DNA of 64,000 nt from PALSA-612 sp035652235 (lineage in GTDB: Bacteria > Actinomycetota > Thermoleophilia > Gaiellales > Gaiellaceae): NCBI GenBank assembly GCA_035652235.1, contig DASREE010000048.1, forward strand, positions 1 to 64,000, read 5' to 3'. The notes under the pieces are model-generated. The model did not search any database. It worked only from the letters and a program-made list of their open reading frames with translations, and had not been told where the DNA came from. The translations under genes and the position numbers were made by a program. Below are positions 32,681 through 40,468 of this stretch, in pieces; position 1 is the first letter of the stretch; each line of letters starts with the position of its first letter.

Positions 32681-33609
32681 GCGCCGGGGAGGCCAGCGGG
32701 CTCGCCCTCGCCCTCGGCTCGACGGTCTGCCTCAACTGGGGCTTCCTGCGCCAGCACGGGGCGGCGGCCTCGCTCCCGCCGCTCGCCCTGCGCCGGCCGC
32801 TCGCATCCTTGCGCACGCTGTTCGCGAGCCGGCGCTGGCTGGCCGGGTTCGCGGTCGGGCTCGCCGGCTGGGCGCTGTACGTGGCGGCGCTTCGGCTCGC
32901 CCCGCTCTCGCTCGTCCAGGCGATCGCCGCCGGCGGCGTCGGCCTGCTCGCGCTGCTCGTCGAGCGCACGGCCGGCGCCCCGCTCGCGCGGCGGGAGCGG
33001 GCGGGCGCTTCGCTCGCCGTCCTCGGCCTCGTCGCGCTCGCCCTCTCCCTCGCCGGGCACGCCCCCGCCGGCCGGCACGGCTCGGCCGCCGCGGTCGCTC
33101 TCTGGCTGGCGGGCTCGGCGGCAGCGGCGGCTGTCTTCTCCGGCGCCTCCCCGCGGCTTCCGGGCGGCGTCGGCCTCGGCGTTGCGGCCGGCGTGCTGTA
33201 CGCCGCGGGCGACGTGGCCACGAAGGCGGCCGTTGCCGGAGGGGCGGCCGTGCTCCTCGCGGCCGCGGTGCTCGCCTCGCACGGGCTCGCCTTCGCGGCG
33301 CTCCAGCTCGGCTTCCAGCGCGGCGGCGCGCTCGCCACGGCCGGCGTCGCCTCGCTGCTCACGAACGCCCTGCCGATCGCCGCCGGCACCACCGTGTTCG
33401 CCGAGGGCCTCCCGGCCGGCGCGCGCGGCGCCGCCCGCATCCTCGCGTTCGCGCTCGTCCTCGCCGGCGCGCTCCTCCTCGCCCGGGCGACGGACGCAGG
33501 CGCGGAGGCGGCGGGGCGGCCGGCCGGGCGCAGCCGGCGGGCGCGGGCGCGACCGGCTCAGACGCGCGGCGCGTCCAGCGCGGCGCCCTCCTCGTCGACC
33601 GTGGTGTAG
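32677..33609 (+). CDS. EamA/DMT-family membrane protein
   Basis: The 310-residue integral membrane protein has about nine hydrophobic helices with small-residue-rich packing, as in drug/metabolite (EamA) permeases. The first motif, LALALGSTVCLNWGFLRQHGA, resembles DMT N-termini. The ATG overlaps the MprF-like stop as ATGA, so it is part of the esterase-MprF operon and could move the lipid or its precursor across the membrane. The last 40 residues are basic and low in hydrophobicity, and overlap a minus-strand frame (33558-33761). Confidence 0.8.
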   Translation: MSAGEASGLALALGSTVCLNWGFLRQHGAAASLPPLALRRPLASLRTLFASRRWLAGFAVGLAGWALYVAALRLAPLSLVQAIAAGGVGLLALLVERTAGAPLARRERAGASLAVLGLVALALSLAGHAPAGRHGSAAAVALWLAGSAAAAAVFSGASPRLPGGVGLGVAAGVLYAAGDVATKAAVAGGAAVLLAAAVLASHGLAFAALQLGFQRGGALATAGVASLLTNALPIAAGTTVFAEGLPAGARGAARILAFALVLAGALLLARATDAGAEAAGRPAGRSRRARARPAQTRGASSAAPSSSTVV

Positions 33610-33761
33610 GCGTGGAAGGCCCGCAGCGAGCCTGCCCGCGCGGCGGCGCGGCGCGCTCGCCGCCCAGCCGGACTGCGCAGGCGACGCGTCGGCGGCCTGC
33701 GCAGCGCGCAGGCCCGAGCGGCCACGAGCGCCACAAACGCCGCGCCAGAAGCCAAAATCAC
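33558..33761 (-). CDS. Possible small membrane protein, 67 residues (low confidence)
   Basis: This frame starts GTG with MILASGAAFVALVAARACAL, a plausible single membrane helix, followed by a strongly basic stretch and the acidic end AYTTVDEEGAALDAPRV. It overlaps the 3' end of the EamA-like gene by 52 bases. The mixed composition looks more protein-like than most antisense frames here, but no ribosome-binding site or promoter is clear, and I recognise no family. Confidence 0.25.
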   Translation of the reverse strand: MILASGAAFVALVAARACALRRPPTRRLRSPAGRRARRAAARAGSLRAFHAYTTVDEEGAALDAPRV

Positions 33762-33799
33762 GCCCGTGCCGCGGGTGGCCGCCGCTACAATGCCCGCCC

Positions 33800-35704
33800 G
33801 TGCAGGTTGACGTCGCCCAGAGGGAGGCGCAGCTTGCGGCCCTGCGCATGCGCCGGCGGCGTCAGGCCCGGGCCCGAGCGGCGCGCCGCCTCGCCGCCGT
33901 CAGCGCGGCGCTGACCGTCGTCGCGCTGATCGTCGCCGCCACCGTCTACGCGGGATCCTCGGGCACCCTCGCCGGCGGCGAGTCGATCGCGGGCGTCGAC
34001 GTCGGCGGCCTGAGCACCGCGCAGGCCGAGCGTCTGCTCGAATCCCGCGCGGCGAGGCTGGCCCGGGTGCCGCTCGTCGTGCGGATCGGCGGGCGCTCGT
34101 TCCCGCTGCGTCAGGACGAGCTCGGCGTCAGCGTCGACTGGGCGGGCGCCGTCGCCCGCGCGCGCGCGAAGGCAGACGGATTCGGTCCCATCCGCGGCTT
34201 CCGGCGCCTGCTCGTGCGCGCGTTCGGCGAGAAGGTGACGCCTGCGGCAAAGGCGGACGGGCACGCGCTCGACCTCGCGCTGACGCGGATCGCGCAGGCG
34301 GCGGGCGAGCCCTTCCGCGACGCCTCGATCGAGCTCCACGGCCTGACGCCGGTCGTCGTCCCCGGCCGCGCCGGCCGCTCGATCGACCGGGCCGCCGCGC
34401 GCACGGCGATCCTGCAGGCGTTCGCGACGCTCGACCGCCGGCCGATCGCGCTCCCGCTCGTCGCGAGCCGGCCGCCGGTGACGGCGAGGATGCTCGCCCC
34501 GGCGCTCCGCGAGGCGCGTGCCGCCGTCTCCGCGCCCGTCTACCTGCGACTCGGCCCGACGCGCTTCCGCCTCGCGCGCTGGGAGCTCGCGAGCATGCTC
34601 GTGCTGCCGGCGAACGGGAGGCGGCGCCTCGAGCTCGGCGGCCCGAAGGCGGACGCGTTCGTGCGCGAGCTCGCCCGGATCGTCGACCGCGCGCCCCGCG
34701 ACGCCACGTTCGCGGTGTCGGGAAGCTCGGTACGGGTCGTCCCCGACCGGGCGGGGCGCTCGCTCGACGCGGCGCGGACGCTGCGGAACATCCTGCGGGC
34801 GGCCGTCGCCCCGGGCGTGCGCACGGCCGCCGTCGCCGTCGCGACCGCGCCGGCGAAGCGGACGGCGCGCGACGCGCAGGCGATGGGCGTGAAGGAGCTC
34901 GTCTCGAGCTACACCACCTTCTTCGGCGGCGTGCCCAACCGGATCCACAACGTCGAGCTCGTCGCGCACCTGATCGACGACACGCTCGTCGCCCCCGGCG
35001 CGACGTTCTCGTTCAACGGCACGACCGGCGAGCGGAACGCCGCCAAGGGCTTCCTCGAGGCGCCGGTGATCATCAACGGCGAGCTGACGACCGGGCTCGG
35101 AGGCGGCGTCTGCCAGGTGTCGACGACCGTGTTCAACGCCGCCTTCGAGGCCGGGCTGGACATCACGGCGCGGACGAACCACGCGCTGTACATCAGCCAC
35201 TATCCGCAGGGCAGGGACGCGACCGTCGACTACCCGGACGTCGACCTCAAGTTCGTCAACGACACGGGGCACTGGCTGCTCTTGCGCACGTTCGTCTCGT
35301 CCTCGTCGCTGACGGTCAACCTGTACGGCACGAACCCGCACCGCCGCGTCGTCAGCGAGACGGCGCCCCTGACCGTGGACGGGCCGCCGCCGCTCCAGAA
35401 GATCAAGGACCCGACGCTGCCGAAGGGGAAGGTGGTCGTCGAGCAGGCGGGCTCCCCGCCGCTCTCGACGAGCGTGCACCGCCGGGTCTATACCGCGTCC
35501 GGGAAGCTCCTGTACGACAACGTCTGGTACTCGCACTACGTCGGCGAGCAGCGGATCGTCCGCGTCGGCACGAAACCGAAGCCGAAGCCGAAGGCGCCCG
35601 CGGGGCCGACGGGCGCGGCCGGCCCGGCCGGCCAGGCGGGGCCGGCGGGCTCCTCCGGGCCGGCCGGCCCGACGGGACAGAGCGGGCCCGTCCTCGGCTT
35701 CTAG
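33800..35704 (+). CDS. VanW-family wall protein with collagen-like C-terminal tail
   Basis: The 634-residue product has a basic cytoplasmic N-terminus, one membrane helix (about 35-55), two peptidoglycan-binding-4 type segments (about 60-330) and a VanW domain (about 350-480) with SYTTFFGGVPNRIHNVELVA, FSFNGTTGERN and GGGVCQVSTTVFNAA. A G5-like stretch follows. The last 40 residues begin with KPKPKPK and continue as about ten Gly-x-y triplets (GPTGAAGPAGQAGPAG...). TACAAT (33786-33791) ends eight bases before the GTG. It probably sits in the cell wall; the VanW family has no firm activity. Confidence 0.88.
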   Translation: MQVDVAQREAQLAALRMRRRRQARARAARRLAAVSAALTVVALIVAATVYAGSSGTLAGGESIAGVDVGGLSTAQAERLLESRAARLARVPLVVRIGGRSFPLRQDELGVSVDWAGAVARARAKADGFGPIRGFRRLLVRAFGEKVTPAAKADGHALDLALTRIAQAAGEPFRDASIELHGLTPVVVPGRAGRSIDRAAARTAILQAFATLDRRPIALPLVASRPPVTARMLAPALREARAAVSAPVYLRLGPTRFRLARWELASMLVLPANGRRRLELGGPKADAFVRELARIVDRAPRDATFAVSGSSVRVVPDRAGRSLDAARTLRNILRAAVAPGVRTAAVAVATAPAKRTARDAQAMGVKELVSSYTTFFGGVPNRIHNVELVAHLIDDTLVAPGATFSFNGTTGERNAAKGFLEAPVIINGELTTGLGGGVCQVSTTVFNAAFEAGLDITARTNHALYISHYPQGRDATVDYPDVDLKFVNDTGHWLLLRTFVSSSSLTVNLYGTNPHRRVVSETAPLTVDGPPPLQKIKDPTLPKGKVVVEQAGSPPLSTSVHRRVYTASGKLLYDNVWYSHYVGEQRIVRVGTKPKPKPKAPAGPTGAAGPAGQAGPAGSSGPAGPTGQSGPVLGF

Positions 35705-36177
35705 GCTGGGCGGCGGGGACGCGACCTCCGAGGCCGCGCCGGCCCCGGGCCGCCCGCCTCCGCCCGCTCGATCGCCTCGCGCAGCCACTCCGGCAGCCGG
35801 GTCGGGCGAAGGGTGTCTCGGTCGACGAGCGCGTGCAGCGTCCAGCCGTCTGCGACGGGTACGGGGCGGCCGTCGCCCACGCGCTCGACGAGGTAGTCGA
35901 AGCGGAAACGCGCGCCGCGCAGGTCGCCGCAGCGCAGGTGGATGCGCAGGCGGTCGTCGAAGCAGGCGGCGGCGAGATGGCGGACGTGCGACTCGGTCGT
36001 CAACGCCTCGACTCCCTCGGCCTGGATCCGCTTGTAGCCGCCGGCGTGCCGGGCCAGGTAGTCGATGCGGCCGACCTCGAACCAGACGAGGTAGGCGGAG
36101 TTGTGGGCGATCCCCTGTGCGTCCGTCTCGGCGAAGCGGACGACGAGCTCGGTCGAGAACGAGAACGGCGGCGGCAC
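35701..36177 (-). CDS. Acyl-CoA thioesterase, 4-hydroxybenzoyl-CoA thioesterase (hot-dog) family
   Basis: The 158-residue product has the hot-dog signature FAETDAQGIAHNSAYLVWFEVGRID, in which the Asp of ETDAQG is the usual catalytic residue. It also has the central RIHLRCGDLRGARFRFDYLV strands and a basic Pro/Arg tail. GTG 36177 was chosen because TAGAGT (36185-36190, minus strand) lies seven bases upstream; the alternative GTG at 36186 would overlap that box. The stop overlaps the VanW gene end by four bases, tail to tail. The substrate is unknown. Confidence 0.85.
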   Translation of the reverse strand: MPPPFSFSTELVVRFAETDAQGIAHNSAYLVWFEVGRIDYLARHAGGYKRIQAEGVEALTTESHVRHLAAACFDDRLRIHLRCGDLRGARFRFDYLVERVGDGRPVPVADGWTLHALVDRDTLRPTRLPEWLREAIERAEAGGPGPARPRRSRPRRPA

Positions 36178-36184
36178 GGCCGAC

Positions 36185-36194
36185 ACTCTAGGGT
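36185..36194. promoter_or_regulatory. Overlapping divergent -10 elements (thioesterase/sirtuin)
   Basis: The ten bases ACTCTAGGGT contain TAGGGT on the plus strand (36189-36194, toward the sirtuin) and TAGAGT on the minus strand (36185-36190, toward the thioesterase). They share the central TA of CTAG. Only one RNA polymerase could use this sequence at a time. Confidence 0.5.
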
Positions 36195-36220
36195 GATCGG
36201 GTCGTGCCCCGAGGAGACCT

Positions 36221-37006
36221 GTGAGCGAGCCGACGTCCCCCGCCGCCGGCCTCGCCGAGGCGGTCGCCCGCCTCGCGGACGCGGTCGCCCGACTGGCGCC
36301 GTGCGTCGTCCTCACGGGTGCCGGCGTGAGCACGGACAGCGGCCTGCCCGACTTCCGCTCGGCGAGCGGCGTCTGGCGGCGCTACGACCCGATGGAGTAC
36401 GCGACGATCGACGCCTTCCGGCGCGACCCGGTCAAGGTCTGGGACTTCTACGGCCGGCGGCTGCGCCTGCTCGAGCGCGCCGAGCCGAACGAGGCCCACC
36501 GGGCGCTCGCACGGCTCGAGGCGGCCGGCGTCGTCGAGGCGGTCGTGACGCAGAACGTCGACCGGCTGCACGAGCTGGCCGGCTCGCGCAACGTCGTCGA
36601 GGTGCACGGCTCGATGCGCACGTCGAGCTGCCCGCGCTGCCGCGAGGTCGTCCCCTTCCACGAGCTGGGCCGACTCCTCGACCGGCACCCGGCGCCTCCC
36701 TGCCCCCGCTGCGGGGCGATCCTCAAGCCCGACGTGGTCATGTTCGGCGAGGCGATGCCGGAGGCGGAGACGGCGCGCGCGTTCGAGCTCGCGCGGGCGG
36801 CGCGGCTCATGCTCGTCGTCGGGTCGTCGCTCGAGGTCTACCCGGCGGCGGGGCTGCCGGCGGAGACGCTCGCCGCGGGCGGCGCGCTCGCGATCGTCAA
36901 CCGGGGCACGACGCAGTACGACGCCGAGGCGCTCGTCACGGTGGACGCCGCCGCCGCCGAGACGCTCGCGGCGCTGGCGCGCGAGCTGCTCGGCCCGCCT
37001 GCGTAA
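36221..37006 (+). CDS. cobB: NAD-dependent protein deacylase, sirtuin family
   Basis: This 261-residue enzyme removes acyl groups from lysine using NAD. All sirtuin motifs are present: LTGAGVSTDSGLPDFRS, TQNVDRLHELAG, the catalytic His129 in VEVHGSM, a zinc tetrad at C137, C140, C161 and C164, and VVGSSLEVYPA near the C-terminus. It lacks the Tyr/Arg pair typical of desuccinylases in the expected loop as far as I can judge, so deacetylation is the safer call. The GTG start is preceded by GAGGAG, with a leader of about 20 bases. Confidence 0.93.
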   Translation: MSEPTSPAAGLAEAVARLADAVARLAPCVVLTGAGVSTDSGLPDFRSASGVWRRYDPMEYATIDAFRRDPVKVWDFYGRRLRLLERAEPNEAHRALARLEAAGVVEAVVTQNVDRLHELAGSRNVVEVHGSMRTSSCPRCREVVPFHELGRLLDRHPAPPCPRCGAILKPDVVMFGEAMPEAETARAFELARAARLMLVVGSSLEVYPAAGLPAETLAAGGALAIVNRGTTQYDAEALVTVDAAAAETLAALARELLGPPA

Positions 37007-37014
37007 CGCGAGGC

Positions 37015-37437
37015 TCACGCGCCGGCCGCGAGCAGCTGCAGCACGCGGCGGAAATGCGGCCCGCGTACGATCAGGCCGCGAACCGTCAGCTCGCCGCCGA
37101 GCTGCCGCAGGAGCACGGTGCGCGTCGCCTCGCTGCGCAGGTCGGGGAGGCCACGGCGGAGCGGCACGCGCGTCAGGGCGGAGATGGCGTCGCGGTCGCC
37201 GAGGATGCGGATGCGGGCGCCGCCCGCGTCGCCGTCGGCGATCGAGACGCGGCCGTCCGCGAACACGAGCGTCACGACCTCGCCGGTGTCCTCGGCACGG
37301 ACGAGCACGCGCTCGCGCAGCGCGCGCAGGGTCGCGGCGCGCTCGGGGTGGCGCTCGAGCGCGGCTGCGACCGCGTCGCGCAGGAGCGCCGCCAGCTCGC
37401 TGACCGTCCCGTCTGCGATCTCGATCTCCGGCTGCAC
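37015..37437 (-). CDS. SCP2 sterol-binding-domain-like protein
   Basis: The 140-residue product has the SCP2-type alternating pattern: ALRERVLVRAEDTGEVVTLVFADGRVSIADGDAGGARIRILGDRDAISAL and a terminal hydrophobic helix (written here as separated parts of one domain covering residues 40-135). Such proteins bind lipids or act as small regulatory domains. The GTG start follows a minus-strand CACAAT (37446-37451) by eight bases. It converges on the sirtuin gene with eight bases between stops. Confidence 0.6.
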   Translation of the reverse strand: MQPEIEIADGTVSELAALLRDAVAAALERHPERAATLRALRERVLVRAEDTGEVVTLVFADGRVSIADGDAGGARIRILGDRDAISALTRVPLRRGLPDLRSEATRTVLLRQLGGELTVRGLIVRGPHFRRVLQLLAAGA

Positions 37438-37544
37438 GACCGCCCATTGTGGCGGTCGGCGGCGGCTGCGCGCCAGGCGGCGACGGGTATGCGGGCGCGG
37501 GCCGGCCGGTGGAACGGGAGGCCGCGGCGCGCTATCGTGCCGTC

Positions 37545-37877
37545 ATGGCCCCGACGAGGAAGACCAAGGACAAGGACGTGCTCGCCCGCCTTGCGGATGC
37601 GGGCGAGGAGGCGCTGCAGCGGCTCGCCGAGCTTCCCGGCGGCAAGGCCGTCGTCGACGCCATGGGCGGCGTGCGGGAGCGGCTGGACGACGTGGCGGCG
37701 AGGCTGCGCGCGCTCGATCCGCTCGAGCGCCGCGTGAGCTCGATCGAGCGGCGGCTGGACGCGCTCGAGAAGCCGAAGGCCGCCGCCCGGACGGCCGTCC
37801 GTCGCGCGAAGGCGCCCGCGAGGACAGCGCGGACGGCGCGCGGCGGCGGCACGCGCTCCAGGCCACCGGCGGCGTAG
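37545..37877 (+). CDS. Small coiled-coil protein with basic histone-like tail
   Basis: The 110-residue product starts MAPTRKTKDKDVLARLADAG, has a helical middle (about 15-80) with the heptad-like ERLDDVAARLRALDPLERRV, and ends in about 30 residues rich in Ala, Arg, Lys and Thr (KAAARTAVRRAKAPARTART), like H1-type nucleoid tails. ATG 37545 was chosen because TATCGT (37533-37538) ends six bases upstream; the longer GTG frame is unlikely. I recognise no named family; DNA or polyanion binding is inference. Confidence 0.6.
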   Translation: MAPTRKTKDKDVLARLADAGEEALQRLAELPGGKAVVDAMGGVRERLDDVAARLRALDPLERRVSSIERRLDALEKPKAAARTAVRRAKAPARTARTARGGGTRSRPPAA

Positions 37878-37896
37878 GCAGCCGTCCCGTGGACGG

Positions 37897-38820
37897 TCAG
37901 GCGGGGACGCGAAGCCGGAGCGCCCCCGCTTCGACGTGGAACCGCGCCGGCGTCGTCCCCGGTTGCTCGCCGTCCAGCTCGACCGGGAGCGGCACCTCCG
38001 CCTCGACGCTGACGGCCGCGCCGCGGAGCAGCTCGGCCTTCGGGTGCGGCAGGTGCGTGCCGCGGTAGATCCGCGGCATGGTGCGCACCAGGTCGAGCTT
38101 CGTCACATCGCCGATCAGGAGGACGTCGAAGAGCCCGTCGTCGGGCTCCGCCTGCGGGCACATCTTCATCCCCCCCGCCAGGTAGCGCCCGTTGGCGACG
38201 ATGACGTCGTACATGGGCCCGCTGCGCCGCTCGCCGTCGACGTCGACCTCCACCCGGCAGTTGCGCCAGCGCGCGAACACGGCCAGCGTCGACCACAGGT
38301 AGGCGACCCGGCCACCGAGCGGGGCCCGGGTGGCTTCGTTCGTCCGCTGCGCGACGGCGCCGCTCATGCCCGCGCTGGCGATGTTCACGAAGCGCGATCG
38401 GTCCACTCCCCCCGCCCAGCCGTGGTACTCGACCAGCCCGACGTCGACGGCGCGCGACCTCCCCTCGAGCGCCACCTGCACCGCGGCCTCGAGGCTGGTC
38501 GGGATGCCGAACGTGCGCACGAAGTCCCCGCCCGTGCCGCGCGGGATGATGGCGAGCTCGCTGGCACCGGCGCGGTTCGCCTCGACGAGCCCGTTCGCCA
38601 CCTCGTTCACCGTGCCGTCCCCACCGACCGCGACGAGGAGCGCGGCTCCCGACGAGGCGGCCTCGTACGCCAGCTCCCGGAGGTGCGCAGGCTGCTCGGA
38701 GAAGAGCGCGTCGCCGGTCAGGCCGAGCGCCGCGGCGCGCCCGGCGAGCTCGGGCCAGCGGCGGCCGGTGGCGCCCCCGGCCGAGGCGGGGTTGACGAGG
38801 AAGACGACGCGGCCGCTAAT
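37897..38820 (-). CDS. Diacylglycerol/lipid kinase (YegS/DagK family), non-standard start
   Basis: The 307-residue product has RVVFLVNPASAGG at the N-terminus, the nucleotide-binding GGDGTVNEVANGL, PRGTGGDFVRTFGIP and the C-terminal AEPDDGLFDVLLIGD, covering the whole DAGK catalytic fold. It phosphorylates a lipid such as diacylglycerol at the membrane. No ATG, GTG, TTG or CTG lies between the upstream in-frame stop (38836-38838) and the conserved core. ATT at 38818-38820, overlapping the TAG stop of the upstream phosphorylase by one base, is the best start. Confidence 0.83.
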   Translation of the reverse strand: MSGRVVFLVNPASAGGATGRRWPELAGRAAALGLTGDALFSEQPAHLRELAYEAASSGAALLVAVGGDGTVNEVANGLVEANRAGASELAIIPRGTGGDFVRTFGIPTSLEAAVQVALEGRSRAVDVGLVEYHGWAGGVDRSRFVNIASAGMSGAVAQRTNEATRAPLGGRVAYLWSTLAVFARWRNCRVEVDVDGERRSGPMYDVIVANGRYLAGGMKMCPQAEPDDGLFDVLLIGDVTKLDLVRTMPRIYRGTHLPHPKAELLRGAAVSVEAEVPLPVELDGEQPGTTPARFHVEAGALRLRVPA

Positions 38821-39532
38821 GCTCGCCGTCCGCGGTCACCGTCGCGAGCGCCAGCTCCGTCATCTGGTCGATCGCGGCCAGCATCTCGTCGTCGGAGATG
38901 CGCACGAACTCCTCCTCGGCGAGCAGGTCGGACACGGTCAGCAGGCAGCCGGTCTCGATCTTGCGCAGCGCGCCGAGCGTGAACAGGAGCGCCGCCTCCA
39001 TCTCCACGCCGAGCAGGCCTCGCTCGGCCCAGCGACCGTACTGGGCCTTGTCGGGGTTGTAGAAGAGGTCGCTCGAGACGACCGGCCCGACGCGGACGGG
39101 CTTGCCGAGCTTCTTCGCGGCGTGCACGGCGCCGTGCACGAGGCTCCAGTCCGCGGTCGGCGCGTGCGGCTCGGGCACGAGGTGGGAGACGGTGCCGTCC
39201 GCGGGCGCGGCGCTGACGGCGACGATCAGCTCGCCGAGCTGCATGCCGGGCTGCAGGCCCCCGCACGTGCCGACGCGGAGGATGCGCTCGACGCCGAGCA
39301 TGGCGAGCTCCTCCACGACGATGCCGGCGGAGGGGCAGCCCATCCCGCTCGCCTGGACGGACACCCGCGTGCCGGCGAAGGTGCCCGTGAAGCCGAGCAG
39401 CCCTCGCTCGCCGTTCACCTGGCGCGCGCCTTCGAGAAACGTCTCGGCGATGTACTTCGCCCGCAGCGGGTCGCCGGGCAGCAGGCACGCCTCGGCGTAG
39501 TCACCCGGCTCGGCGCGCAGGTGGATGGGCAT
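38816..39532 (-). CDS. deoD: Purine nucleoside phosphorylase, DeoD type
   Basis: This 238-residue hexameric enzyme releases purine bases with phosphate. Motifs include LLPGDPLRAKYIAE, GMGCPSAGIVVEEL, RVGTCGGLQPGMQLGELIV and MEMEAALLF-like GVEMEAALLFTLG, with the catalytic Asp in TVSDLLAEEE. ATG 39532 was preferred over the GTG immediately before it because minus-strand TAGGCT (39539-39544) lies six bases upstream, the leaderless spacing. The TAG stop overlaps the proposed ATT start of the lipid kinase. Confidence 0.92.
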   Translation of the reverse strand: MPIHLRAEPGDYAEACLLPGDPLRAKYIAETFLEGARQVNGERGLLGFTGTFAGTRVSVQASGMGCPSAGIVVEELAMLGVERILRVGTCGGLQPGMQLGELIVAVSAAPADGTVSHLVPEPHAPTADWSLVHGAVHAAKKLGKPVRVGPVVSSDLFYNPDKAQYGRWAERGLLGVEMEAALLFTLGALRKIETGCLLTVSDLLAEEEFVRISDDEMLAAIDQMTELALATVTADGEH

Positions 39533-39599
39533 CACGACAGCCTACGGCTTTCCCCCCGGCAGGCGGAGCGGGAACCGGGCCCCTTCTAGAGTTCGCGCG

Positions 39600-40382
39600 A
39601 TGCGCGCAGCGCTCGTCCAGCCGTCCCTCGACGAGATCCTCGACTTCTGCGCGCGCGACCCCGTCGAGCGGGTGTTCCTCGAGGACGTCGCCCGCCGCGG
39701 GCTCGGCCGCTTCAGCGCGCTCGCCGAGGGCGGGCGCCTGACGGCGCTCTGCCACGTCGGCGCCAACGTCGTCCCCTCCGGCGAGGGCTGCGGCGCCTTC
39801 GCGGAGGTCGCCGCCCGCAGCCGAGCGCGGATGGTGATCGGCGAGGAGCGCCCCGTCGGCGAGCTGTGGGCGGCGGCGCAGCGGCGGATGCCGGCCCCGC
39901 GCGAGGACCGGCCGGGCCAGCCCGTGTACGTGCTCGACCGGCCGCCCGAGCCCGGCGGCTCGGGGCTCAGGGAGGCGACGCTCGCCGACCTCGACCTGCT
40001 CGTTCCCGCGTGCGCGCAGGCGCACTGCGAGGAGATCGGCGTCGACCCGCTCCGGCGGGACCCGGACGGCTTTCGCTGGCGCACGCAGGCGCAGATCGGG
40101 GAAGGGCGCTCCTGGCTGTGGGTCGAGGACGGGACGATCCTGTTCAAGGCCGAGGCTTCGGCCTGGACGCCCCGGGCCGTGCAGCTGCAGCAGGTGTGGG
40201 TCGATCCCTCGGTGCGAGGGCAGGGCTTCGGCACGCGCGGCCTGCGCGACCTGTGCCGGCGCCTGCTCGAGCTGACGCCCGTGGTGTGCCTGTTCGTGCG
40301 CTCCGACAACGCCGCCGCCATCCACGTCTACGAGTCGATCGGCATGCGCCGGACGATCTCCTACCGAAGCCTGATCTTCTAG
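39600..40382 (+). CDS. GNAT-family N-acetyltransferase with N-terminal DUF4081-like domain
   Basis: The 260-residue product has an N-terminal region (about 1-110, FCARDPVERVFLEDVARRG...) like the DUF4081 domain fused to acetyltransferases in Actinobacteria, and a GNAT domain (about 120-260). The acetyl-CoA loop is seen in VWVDPSVRGQGFGTRGL, and the terminal NAAAIHVYESIGMRR is typical. TAGAGT (39587-39592) lies seven bases before the ATG. Its promoter is divergent from deoD, about 67 bases between starts. The substrate is unknown. Confidence 0.82.
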   Translation: MRAALVQPSLDEILDFCARDPVERVFLEDVARRGLGRFSALAEGGRLTALCHVGANVVPSGEGCGAFAEVAARSRARMVIGEERPVGELWAAAQRRMPAPREDRPGQPVYVLDRPPEPGGSGLREATLADLDLLVPACAQAHCEEIGVDPLRRDPDGFRWRTQAQIGEGRSWLWVEDGTILFKAEASAWTPRAVQLQQVWVDPSVRGQGFGTRGLRDLCRRLLELTPVVCLFVRSDNAAAIHVYESIGMRRTISYRSLIF

Positions 40383-40468
40383 CGCCCGTCCCCGCAGCGC
40401 AGGCCCGCCGCGCGGCCGAGCTCGCCCGTCCCAGCACGGCCGGGAGCGCGTCGGGGCACAATGGGTCC

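Noticed and set aside
35850..35870. Possible third copy of the intergenic motif (GTCTGCGACGGGTACGG)
   Set aside because: It lies inside the thioesterase coding sequence and matches only part of the motif; likely chance at this GC content.
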